64,000 bases of DNA from positions 62,958,523-63,022,522 of the forward strand of contig CM055095.1 in the NCBI GenBank assembly GCA_029204225.1, given 5' to 3'. The position numbers and the translations under genes were made by a program. This document shows, piece by piece, positions 1-10,700 of the stretch (position 1 is the first letter of the stretch; every line of letters begins with the position of its first letter). The stretch comes from Diphasiastrum complanatum (taxonomy: Eukaryota; Streptophyta; Lycopodiopsida; Lycopodiales; Lycopodiaceae). The notes beneath the pieces are model-generated. The model had not been told where the DNA came from. It did no database searches and saw only the letters and a program-made list of their open reading frames with translations.

Positions 1-400
<400 letters not shown>

Positions 401-434
401 GTTTCACATTGTGCATTTCATAGCCCCAAAGCCT

Positions 435-512
435 GTTAGGATCCGAGTCATGTGAAGTAGTTAGCGGTTAAGAGTTAGGGGCTAGTGACCCAAATTTTTG
501 TAGGATCTTGAT
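435..512 (+). repeat. Direct repeat left of Copia-1
   Basis: A stretch of about 77 bases repeated with few differences at 2295-2372, one copy on each side of the Copia-1 remnant. It could be a surviving piece of LTR or a host duplication. It has no clear TG...CA ends or primer-binding site. Confidence 0.75.
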
Positions 513-985
513 ATTTAGAGACCTGCCGACATCCTATGAGCTACTGATCATGATACTGGAGGGGTGCAAAGTGGAGGATCTGGAGATCAGTTATGTGACT
601 CAGAGGTTGCTTCAGGAGGAAGAAAGAAAGAAGAGCATGCCAAGGACCGATGAACATGCTCTGATAGGCAGACTTGCGCAAACAAACCTAGGACAGAAGC
701 GAAAAAAGGGACTGGAGGCACGAGTCAAGAACAGGAGGAAAAGCCTAGAAACTCATAATGGCGTGGTGGAAACAAGAAATCCAACTATCTTGACAAGGCA
801 TAGAGGAGAAAGAACATGGTCTGCTATTATTGCAACATCATAGGCCACATAGCCAGGGAATGCAAGAAGAAAGCGGAGGACATACAGAAGCGTGGAGAAG
901 CCCAGACGAATGTGGCTAAGGCAGAAGAAAAGAAGAAGAACATCGCACTTACGGTATGGGTATGCGATGAAGAAGACGCACACTG
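508..985 (+). pseudogene. gag: Copia-1 gag fragment with zinc knuckle
   Basis: A basic, helical gag-like stretch (508-843) is followed in another frame from 816 by CYYCNIIGHIARECKKK, a perfect C-x2-C-x4-H-x4-C zinc knuckle that binds RNA in Copia nucleocapsid. The frame change near 816 shows the gene is broken. The N-terminal half of gag is absent, because homology begins immediately after the left direct repeat. Confidence 0.75.
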
Positions 986-1085
986 ATTGAGAGGACCCAA
1001 GATCAAGATTGTACCCAAGAAAGATGAGAGTGCAGAGAAATCTGATCATGAATGAAACCGAGGAGAAGAATGAGATGCAGGAGAC

Positions 1086-2290
1086 AAGAACTGGTACCTA
1101 GATTCAGGGGCTACATGCCATATGACGTATGACATGAAGTTTCTCTCAAGGTATTAGAGAGTCCTATGGGTGGAAGTTGTGAGTGTTGTTAACAACTTAC
1201 ATACTAAATTGCATTCCAAACAAGTTGACGCAAGACTCGACACCTAACACTATATGGAGTGGATAGAAACCATCAGTTGAACACATGCGCATATTTGGAT
1301 GTAAGGCATACATTCACGTCCCTGAAGATACACGAAAGAAGATGGATCAAAGAGGTATTCCAAACGTCTTTGTGGGATATCCCAGCAATGCGCAGGGATA
1401 CAAGGTCTATGATCCCAAAAGGAGAAAGGTAATACTTTCGTGAGATGTTGTCTTCGACGAGAATGAGGGGATGGACATAGGACAGAAGCAACTTAAGAAG
1501 GGTCATCCACAAGTGGTAATTATGGATGCTGGATGGGATGACCTGGTCAGAGAAAGGGAGGAGAAAAATAGTAGGGAACGAGGCAACAGAACAAGAAGAA
1601 GAGGACGGAGGACGACAGTACAAAAGATGCTACAAGAACCCAGGAGGTCGACCCAGAGAAAGGAGCCCACTGAAGAGATATGGAGACATGGGACTCATAG
1701 GGTAGAAACAGGAGATTGGAGATACAATCAGAGAACCTGACAGCTGGTCAGACACCAAGGAGAGCACTGAGTGGAATCATTGGGAAGGAGCCATGAAAGA
1801 AAAACTGAAATCGATCCATGCGAGTGAAGCATGTGAGCTGGTGGAATTGCCTCCATGGAGGATGGCGATCAGAAGCAAATGGGTTTTCAAGGTAAAATAT
1901 GCAACAAACAGAGGAGTGGACAGATTTAAGGCATGCCTGGTACCCAGGGGTTTCAACCAGATTGAAGGGCTAGATTACCAAGAGACATTTGCGCCAGTGA
2001 TGAAGATGAATTCATTTAGATTACTGTTAGCATGGGCAACAGTAATGAACATGGAAATAGAGCAAATGGACGTGAAGATGACATTCTTACACGAGAAATT
2101 GGAGGAGGAAGTGTATGCACCAACCGGCAGGCTTCGATGACAGGACATGAAGGGTATGCCGCTTGAAGAAAGCATTGTATGAATTAAAACAATCCTCAAG
2201 AATGTGGTACTTAAAGATTGATGAGTTTTTCTTGAGCATTGATTTTCAGTGCTGCCATTCAGATAACAGTGTATACATTCTCAACCCTAG
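1086..2290 (+). pseudogene. pol: Copia-1 pol remnant (protease, integrase tail, reverse transcriptase)
   Basis: Pieces of a Ty1/Copia polyprotein in order. Protease active site WYLDSGATCHMT lies at about 1092. The integrase C-terminal region with FGCKAYIHVPED and a frame-interrupting stop before DVVFDEN spans about 1285-1475. Reverse transcriptase from about 1780 includes SKWVFKVKYA, the ETFAPV motif and MDVKMTFLHEKLEEEVY; it continues in another frame near 2155 as LKKALYELKQSSRMW and stops by 2290. The integrase core, the YVDD catalytic box and RNase H are missing. This is a deleted, frameshifted element that cannot function. Confidence 0.85.
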
Positions 2291-2294
2291 AGTC

Positions 2295-2372
2295 TGTAGG
2301 GATCCAAGTCATGTGAAGTAGTTAGTGGTTAAGAGTTAGGGGCTAGTGAACCAAAATTTTGTAGGATCTTGA
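2295..2372 (+). repeat. Direct repeat right of Copia-1
   Basis: Partner of 435-512, again containing AAGAGTTAGGGGCTAGTGA. It starts immediately after the truncated reverse transcriptase. Confidence 0.75.
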
Positions 2373-3100
2373 TGTGAAAAGGGAGTTGACCCTTTCTTGG
2401 CAAATGTACGCATGATGTGATATAAGGATCGGAACGTCGTGTGGCGTTTATGCTTTTTGCCATTGTAGTTTGCATTGATCATTCTGTAATCATTTTGTCT
2501 TTCTGATGTGATCGAGTTAATTGATCTGACTGCGTAAAGTAAAATCAAAAGCTAGATTCTTTGTCCTTGTTCTAATCATTTCTCACATACATAAGACCAA
2601 AAAGAAAATATGTACAAGCAACAACGGGAGCATCATCCATAGGAGGACATGGCCATACAACGCTATAAACTAGCTACAAATGAAAGTCAAACAAAGCAGA
2701 AGTGAAATAAGCCCACAACCCATGCTAGGTATAGGAGAAGAATTACAAAAAAAGTACCAATGCCCACAACCCGGGCCAGGTGGAGAATATGTACTAGAAT
2801 AGTTGTTACTTTGTGTTCAAATGCGTTTTTTTCTGGGTTCTATTTAGAGCTCATTTGGTTAAGTTATAAGAATTTTAGTGAAAATTATGGACCTATGGAG
2901 GCAGGATGCTACCCCGATTTCGGCCAAAATGAAGTTATCACTGTTTTTGGTTCACTTTTAATAAATTAACGTCTTAAATACCCTCAGTCAAAGGTTTTAA
3001 GACAATGTATATGGGGATGTTAAACACTTTTTGAATCTGAAGTGACGAGTCTTGGGTGTCTGTTGAGGGTTTCGTAATTGCCTCCATAAAATCAAATTAA
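2373..3100. other. Unassigned spacer
   Basis: Ordinary AT-rich sequence. I see no coding region, RNA gene or clear repeat. Confidence 0.5.
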
Positions 3101-3610
3101 ATTTTAAAGATAATTTTTTATGAAAAGATTGAGGGTATTAATGGGGGGTCCAAGAGGCCCCATTAAAAAAAAAATTAAAAATGAAAAAGAAAATTAAAAT
3201 GTTTTAATTTTTTTTTTAATTTTTTTAAAATTTATTTTTTATAAGGGGCCATCCGTCGCGGCGGATTGTTTTCCCCACAATTTTTTTTTAAAAAAAAGTA
3301 TTTTATAAAATAATTGAAAAGAAAAATTAAATTTGTTTTTTAAACGAAAATTTTTTTAATTTTTTTTTAAGTTTTTTTAATGGCGGGATGGGCCCCCATA
3401 ATTTTTTTTAAAAAAATATATTTAAAAGAAATTTGAAAAAAAATTAAATTTTGTTATTTTAAAAGTTTAATTTTTTTTATAGTGGGGCCCATCCGCCGTC
3501 CATAAAAAAAATTATTTGATTTTAATTTTAATTTTTTTTTGGAATTTTCTTTTTTATGGAGGGGGCCATCCGCCACGGCAGATGGGCCTTCCATACAAAA
3601 AGTGTTTAAT
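3100..3610. repeat. AT-rich diverged tandem repeat with GC-rich palindromic cores
   Basis: Long A and T runs alternate with at least four GC cores of the type GGCCATCCGCCGCGGCGGAT, near 3247, 3380, 3485 and 3565, spaced roughly 80-130 bases. Some cores are self-complementary. It looks like a decayed tandem array or foldback element. No protein is encoded. Confidence 0.55.
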
Positions 3611-4640
3611 GGTGGGCATTTTCAACTATTTTTGGACATTTACAAAAGTGGATTTTAGGAAAGTCCAAAATTAATTGAGACAGTGTTAAATATCTCTTTC
3701 GGTTTCTACATCCATCTTTTGCATCTTGGTGGTGATATAGTGAATTTTTGTGTGTAGAATGATGATTTGAATTCACACATGTGAGTAATGTTATTGTACT
3801 ACTGTTGTATAGAAATGGACAATAGAATATCATATCTAAGTGTTTATGAAAAGTTCTTATTGATTTTTCATCTTCTATGTGTAGTTGATGCATGATTTCT
3901 ACATTTGTAATGAAACTAGATGTGCTCTCCAAATTTGCTAAAGATCAAATGGCATAATTAGGTCTTTGAAATCTGATTTTTTCACAACAGTGCACACATC
4001 ATCCACTCACATTGTTTTATATTTTCCAATCAGTTCTTTTCATAGCTATTAAACCAACTAAAAGCTTCAATAGGGGGATATTCATCCTCTGAACTAGATT
4101 TGATCATTGACTAACCATCAGATCTAGATTGATTGATGAACACCCAGTGTAATACCTAGATTCTCTTAAAGTCTAGCATCTATCTTTTCAAGTGCTATTA
4201 TTTTGATCTTAGATCTTGTTATTGCCTAAGTTCTATTTTTTCCTATCAAGAATAATCACATCACCTTTGCTTTTTACATTGACCATCAAGCTCTTTTGTA
4301 CCTTGTCAACTGGCCTTGTACTACTGGGAGAATCACCAGGTGTTGATGCTACTACAAGAATTTCAATTCTGTATCATAGTGCGTAAGGGAAAGCAAAGTG
4401 GATCATCTATCCAGGATCCGTAACGTACTTCCTAGCAAGCGGGTACTAGATGAGTTTCCAAATGCAATCTTATTCTTGGCAGATGCAGTACTTGAGTGGT
4501 CAGCATATATCACTGAATACCTTATGATAGACCCGACCACCACCAGAGATGAGTAGGACCGAGCAACGCAAATTAATTTCGAAGGCTACTCCCTATACCT
4601 TGAGAGTAGGCCAGCTTTACAAGATAGGGTTAGATCAATG
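3611..4640. other. Unassigned spacer
   Basis: No supported gene. The short open frames lack family features. Confidence 0.45.
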
Positions 4641-4649
4641 ATGCTTACT

Positions 4650-5845
4650 CACAAAGGTGTGGGAGGAGGACATTTTGCAGCTGATTTAACTGAAAAAAAG
4701 CACAGATTGGATCCTAGTGGCCAACCCTTCACAAAGATATCTACCAATTCACCAAGTTTTACGATGTTTGCAGCACTTTCGAAAACCAACAGAACCTTCT
4801 TGATTGCCAATTTCTTGACTTCCTTAGCTATCATTGGCTTGATAGACTCTACCAGCTCTGTTTTCTATGATGTTGATGTTGCTTGGCTGCTCGAGGGTAT
4901 CTCGGCGTATTTTGAGACTTTTGTCAGATTGCTTTCTTCCTCACTCGTTTCATAACTCGGTGGCACTATAGTGCATTCTACCGATAGGTGGGTTGATCAA
5001 CACAGGTGCATGTCGGTCTACATAAGCCAAATGCCTCCTGGCTATTTGTGAATTTCTCATCGGGTAATCTCGACATGGATGATTAACTCCGCATTGTGCA
5101 CAATAGGGTTCAAATGTTGATGGATCCCCTCGATGTGGACATTCAGCTCGACGATGTTTTCCTCCGCATTTATAGCATCTTACCGAGTGCAATACACCAT
5201 CGCCTCTAAGTTTATAGGCATACCCTGGTAATAGATTCCCCTTAAGATCTTCCACAAAATAGACTGGTAGGCTATTGTGATCTTCGTTAGAGTTCGGAGA
5301 CATGCAAGATGATATAACCAAAACTTTCACCTTGCCAGTGTTTGTTGAAGAAACTCGTGATTTAGATAGATCAATTTGACATCCATCTTTTGGATGAGCT
5401 CCTTGTCGGAATATGCTTCTGACCGTTGAACCTCTGTATCTTGTCGTCGAACTTGCTGCTTTGCATTTTGTCCTTGTAAGAAGCGCAGATTCTTGATTGG
5501 ACGCCTAGTACTTAGATGATCTCCAAAGCAGAAGGTACATTCGTCCTTCTCAAGAAAATTAATTGAGCGAGCATAAGCTTGTTGACAGCTTGAAGTGCAA
5601 GGTTCTTGATCTTCTACTGCACTTGATCCGCTTGACTTTGCTCCACTGCGTTGCCTTCCACAAGTTTCCATTCTTGTTTGATCATCACTTGTTGAAGACT
5701 CTAGCTCCTCTGATTCTCCATCTGATGATTTAGCAATTTGATGGATCCGATCGGTGTAGTCACTGATTGTCTCATCAGGGAACTTCTGCAGCTTTAAACA
5801 ATTTTGCAAAGATGGTATCCATGGCTCAACACTGTAATGTTGCAA
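4650..5845 (-). pseudogene. Gag-like retroelement remnant with zinc knuckles
   Basis: Two overlapping minus-strand frames (5845-5327, then 5330-4950) and a third piece (about 4834-4650) look like one disrupted retroelement gag. The first has FPDETISDYTDRIHQIAK, typical of gag capsid text, and a partial knuckle (CTFCFGDH). The second has CYKCGGKHRRAEC followed by CAQCGVNHPC, cysteine/histidine clusters of nucleic-acid-binding type. I cannot assign a superfamily; no pol is attached. A captured zinc-knuckle host gene is a less likely alternative. Confidence 0.45.
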
Positions 5846-6339
5846 AGGTAGTTGGATTATGTATTGCTTCAGTGATAATGCAATGATAATGGTGTCCCAA
5901 CTATTTCTTTTTGCTCTTTTTTTTTTTTTGGAGAAGAAGAAGAAAATAAAAGAATCAATAAAAGATGGATCAATATGGATGAGAATGAAAATAGAAATAG
6001 AAATGGATTTATCTAACAGAGATGGAGATAGCAGATGGAATAGAGATAGGATAGAAGAGTGATGGATGGATGGTGGCTGATGTGGAGGGTACTGATCGTC
6101 TTGATCTGAGGTTCATTCACTTGATTCAGTCCAGGGATGTTGGATCTTGATGGATGTTGTGACTGCAACCTATATTTGACAAGATTTGATCAGTTCAGTT
6201 GGCTAACAATGTGATTTTAGTCTATTTTCGGTGGTTTTTTCCATATATCTCTTTGATCCTAGTTCTGATTGGCTTCAGATTTTCACAGTAGACAAATTTG
6301 AGCTTTTAACAGTAGCTGGATCTGATCTAACTAATATCA
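5846..6339. other. Unassigned spacer
   Basis: Includes a poly-T/A run near 5920-5950 and purine-rich short repeats (5935-6060). No gene is seen. Confidence 0.45.
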
Positions 6340-6830
6340 ATTCTACGAAGGTTCTTTTCCAGTGGTGTGAGAGTTATTGATGTCTGCGAGGGTTCAAAAC
6401 CTTTTTTTTGCTTACAGAACATTCAATATCTCAAACTAACTCTCGCAGACTTGATCATTGATAGAAAATGACATTCTAAAAACAATGGGATGGTCTGCGA
6501 AGGTTACTTCTCAGTGGTGTGAGAGTTATTGTTGTCTGCGAGGGTTCATGATCACTTTTTGCCTCACAGAACAATCAATTATTCAAACTAACTCTCGCAT
6601 GCTCTTCTATGTCCTTGTCTCACTGAGATGGAACTTTAGAAGTCTCTGCGAAGGTTCCTTACCACAAAAACTTGAAAATTTGATGTCTACGAGGGTTCAA
6701 AACTGTTTTCCCACCTTTTTTTCACTGGGAACCCTCGCAGAGGCACTTTTTTTTTGGGCTCTAATTTTCGCAGACTTCTCTGTGTCTTGGTCTCAATGAG
6801 ATGGAACTTCAGAGGGCTCTGCGAAGGTTA
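6340..6830. repeat. Diverged tandem repeat, about 150-base unit
   Basis: Three units start near 6342, 6494 and 6644, each with a TACGAAGGTT or TGCGAAGGTT start, a TCTGCGAGGGTTC core (TCTACGAGGGTTC in the third) and a T-run. The first two share CAGTGGTGTGAGAGTTATTG, and the second and third share an ACTGAGATGGAACTT or AATGAGATGGAACTT tail. The core also appears inverted (CTCGCAGA). The later units are more diverged. Confidence 0.65.
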
Positions 6831-6867
6831 GCCGACCCAAAAGGGTCGGAACGGGTTTCTAAGCATT

Positions 6868-6993
6868 ACACAATGGAAGGTGCCACATTCTGCCCAGCAA
6901 GGATTTCCAGAATTTTTAGGCTCTTCGGGCCTCGCCTAAAAATTCTGGAAATCCTTAGCGGGCAGAATGTCCTCTGCCCAGCACCTTCCATAA
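6868..6993. repeat. Foldback (inverted repeat) element
   Basis: The arms are largely complementary: GGATTTCCAGAATTTTTAGG at 6901 pairs perfectly with 6934-6957, and the outer parts share the ATGGAAGGTGC and CATTCTGCCC words. The loop is about 12 bases and the arms 50-60 bases. This could be a tiny MITE or a hairpin RNA precursor. Confidence 0.8.
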
Positions 6994-7593
6994 TACATAT
7001 TGTTTTGAAACCTTTGTGAGTGCCATGCAGGACAAAAGGTGATACTCTCTTCATTCAGAGGTGAATTCTGTTTCTGAAGGTAGCTCTCAAATACAAAGAA
7101 AAAATTGAGCACTTGGCATTAGGAGTTCAGGAGGTTAGACATCTATCATGGCAAGAGCTTTTTGTTGCAGGGTGAATCTGAAAAGGGGCAGTGCCAGTAC
7201 CAGGAGGAAAGAGCCAAGACTTCAATACTTTGTCGACTTCAATTATTCCTATATACAAGACGAGCTAAATTGGCAGCTGTATTCTTAATCACAACCAAAA
7301 GTGTTGGACTTACAACATCAAATAGGTGAATGTGTTTCTTGTGCAATTCTTCTCTGCTGCATACTCAGTAAGTGCCAAAATTAATTAGCATAAGACTTTC
7401 CTGTGCCTCATTAAGCTAAGCTTGATACTCAGTGCCAAATCATATACAAACATTGTTTGTTGGATGAGAATTTGAATTCATCCAATGCAGAAAGTTAAGA
7501 TGAGAAACAAGATTTAGTGTTGGATTAGATGGCCAAGGGCATGGTGTATAAGAGAAAACATCCGACTTTGGATTCACTGAAAGGAAACCCCAA
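6994..7593. other. Region downstream of MutS2 stop
   Basis: Sequence 3' of the MutS2 stop codon on the minus strand. It probably contains the 3' UTR of that gene. No separate gene is recognised and I could not fix a polyadenylation site. Confidence 0.4.
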
Positions 7594-7753
7594 TCATTTC
7601 TGCTTTGCTTCACGAGCGAATCTATGGAGGGTTGAACGAGCAACTGCAGCAGTGGTGGAAATGCGGCTTATTTTACTCAGCTGAAGAGCCATCGAGAATT
7701 CATCAAGCTCTTTTGTAGCTGCAATCAACTTCCTATGGGAACATTTTGCCTCT
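7594..7753 (-). CDS. MutS2 terminal exon
   Basis: Acceptor CTTGCAG at 7760-7754. The exon encodes [20 protein letters not shown] through [10 protein letters not shown] and TGA (7594-7596). It is the helical tail after the ATPase. The typical Smr domain of bacterial MutS2 is not encoded here. Confidence 0.9.
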
Positions 7754-10700
7754 CTGCAAGCAAAAAATAAGAGGACTGTCATCAAGATGTATGCAAAGCA
7801 TTGCAAGTAGACAACAGCACAGGGAATAAAAACTGCTTGCACTGTATATATGTATGTATTAAAAATAACATATATCGACGTTAATTTGACAGGGTAAAAT
7901 TGGCTTATCACGATAAGAGCTTTGCCCCCAGTGCAACGTCATGCTGGAAATTCATCCTTGTCTGCTCCAAGTCCAGAATGATCTGCAACATAGAAAGCAA
8001 TCTTTGATAGCATATGGAACAGAAAGAGAAAAATATAAGTAACTCAGTTTTCAGTTCAGCTGGTTCTTTGAGCTTATTAGCAACAAATACGAATTTAAGG
8101 TTTTTTGACATTGGGATTTCAAATTTTATGTTTAATCTCCTGTGAAAAGTTTACATTCAATCTTTGAAGAAAGCCCAAGCTGATTCGTAAGGGATGTCAA
8201 AGTTTCAATGCAACATACTGCTTCTTGCATTATGAAAGGAGGCCTTTCAGGCAGTGGTGAAACTTGTATTTTGGAGTAAAATCAACCAGAGACAAAATTT
8301 AGGGAGCATCACCGGATCTCGAAGAAAAAATCATGTTCTTTAGAGACTAAAAGCATGGACTTTCTTGCATGCATATCCATCACACTTAGAGTGACATTTT
8401 GGTCTAACATTGTCCATCACACATTGCTAATAGGAATTCTACAACAAGCTCGTTACAACAGAATTCAAGTGTCCTCCAAACTGAAAAGCTAATAGCAAAT
8501 TACAATGTTTTTCTGAAAAGCTAATAGTAATGCTTTTCTGAAAACAATGTTAACATAAGGACCTCCAATATGAAGAAAACTCTCCCCATTGATCTTGTTT
8601 TTGCATTGAAGGCTAAATAGAACAGGCCCTGATCAAGGTGATTTTACTTCAAACTATAACTTGACTGCCGGATTATAGCACTAGACGTCCCCTTTCTTCA
8701 AGGGTAAAAGGGACTCCTCATGACAACTTTTTTGAGGGGTCAAACTCCTTAGACATTTGAGAGTATTCTTTGTGGTTACCTCCTTTAGAAGGTAGCCAAC
8801 TGAGGCCTTCTTGAGGAATCTGCAAATTTCATGCATATGTATTGATTATGCTTTGGGAGAAGTTTTGGTCTGACATCTATCCTGAAATGTTGTTGATAAG
8901 CTGTTCACACCTGTCAGTGGTGTTGTGTACTATCACTCTCAGGTTCTTGGATGATTTTGTGCTTTGATTTCTAAAAAACCTTACGTCTAAACCCATGATC
9001 ACACCTGTCACTGATGTTGCATATATTAAAGTCAGGTTATTTGATGATTTAGTGCTTCAAAAAAATTATGGCTGAAACCATGAGCATACAATTTCTAATA
9101 AAATGCATTCTACCTCACAGACATGGCCCTATGCAGAAATCAGGTGTCCTTCAAACAGAAGACCTACTTAAAAACTACAAATTTTTGCCTTCGTTCAAAG
9201 TTTCAAACAAAATCCACATAATGATTTATACTAGTAAGTCACAAAATTGAGATTTTTTGCTTTTATGACGGTCAATTTTTATCCCAAGTCAACTAGTTAC
9301 AGCCTAGTCCATCTATTCACAATGTAATCTGTCTAAAAAGAAAGTTTGCTGTTAAAGTGTTAAACCACTTACCTGTCATGAGATCTCACAATAAGAATAG
9401 ATCATTATGAGGACAAATCTATAGGAAGAAAATATTTTGTAGGTTATTTTATACAATCACTGCTATTTAGTGTTAATTTTAACCAGAATAATAGTTGACA
9501 AAAAAGGCTACAAAAGGTTATTTTTTCTGTGTAGAGAGCATGGAGTGGTGTAATTTCAATTTTGAGCTAAAATCATATTGTATGCAAAAAATTAAGTTTT
9601 CCTTAAAAAGAAGATACAGTATTCTGGACTAAATTCTGTGCCTTGTGTACAACTCTACTGTTATTGAGTGCTTACAGAAAGAATAAGTTGCACATATATT
9701 TGTCAGCAATGCTTTGATCTCAAAAGCTCATGAATGAAATACCTGATTCAGGTCGGCTTTATCAACCCCAAGCATACTGTGCGCATCTTCCACAATCTTC
9801 TTTGGCAAGCCCAATCTTTCTGCCATAATCAAGGCGTTTGAACGACCTGAGCATTTCAGTAAGTGTAGTTACAGTACAATCATGTAGGAAGGCTGAGTAT
9901 ATAGGAATCTGTGTGCATCTGCCACAATTTTCTTTGGTGAGCCCCATCTTTCAGAAAGGGGGATGAACTTTCGTTGTAAGGGTACACATGTATGATGTCG
10001 CCAATCCCTGGTTAATTATGGGTGAAATTATGTGTAACAAAATGTTTGTGTACAACCTAACATTATGCATACACATTTGGAAATAAATTGAAGTAAACTA
10101 AACCTTAAACTTAGAAAAATGCTAGAAAATGCTTATACAGGCTTGGACCCTAAAATACTGCATCATAACCTAATGTATACTAATGCCCAAGTAAGATGAA
10201 GCTACTACAAAATTTTGCTTGAAACCTTTACTAATACTGCATCATAACCTAATGTATATTAATGCCCAAGTAAGATGAAGCTACTACAAAATTTTGCTTG
10301 AAACCTTTACTTATATTACAAGACCAAATAATAGGTATAGCAACAGCATTAGGACTATACTTGGTCTGTGTGACTACGAGTAATTCTTCAGGAAACGAAG
10401 TCAGGATTCAGCCTCTGACCTAGTAAGAAGTATGATATTCTCAATAGTACCACCAAATATCTATACAAAATTGGTCTCAAGTGAGGTAAACCTTTATTTG
10501 GGGGCGAGGAGACTTCCACTAAAATGCATATAGTCTCTGAACTCATTAAGATCAACTGCCCAAGCATAGCAATTTGGTTAAGCTTAATCACCACTAGTTT
10601 ACTTGAATATCCAAAGAGGACAATCTGTTTCTGATATTTTTCTGCATTTCTTTGCAATTACTGTCCTATTTTGTTAAATTTCACAAAGATGATCCATGTC

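Noticed and set aside
6390-6410. tRNA-derived element (B-box followed by T8)
   Set aside because: No A-box and no cloverleaf; kept only as a low-interest remark.
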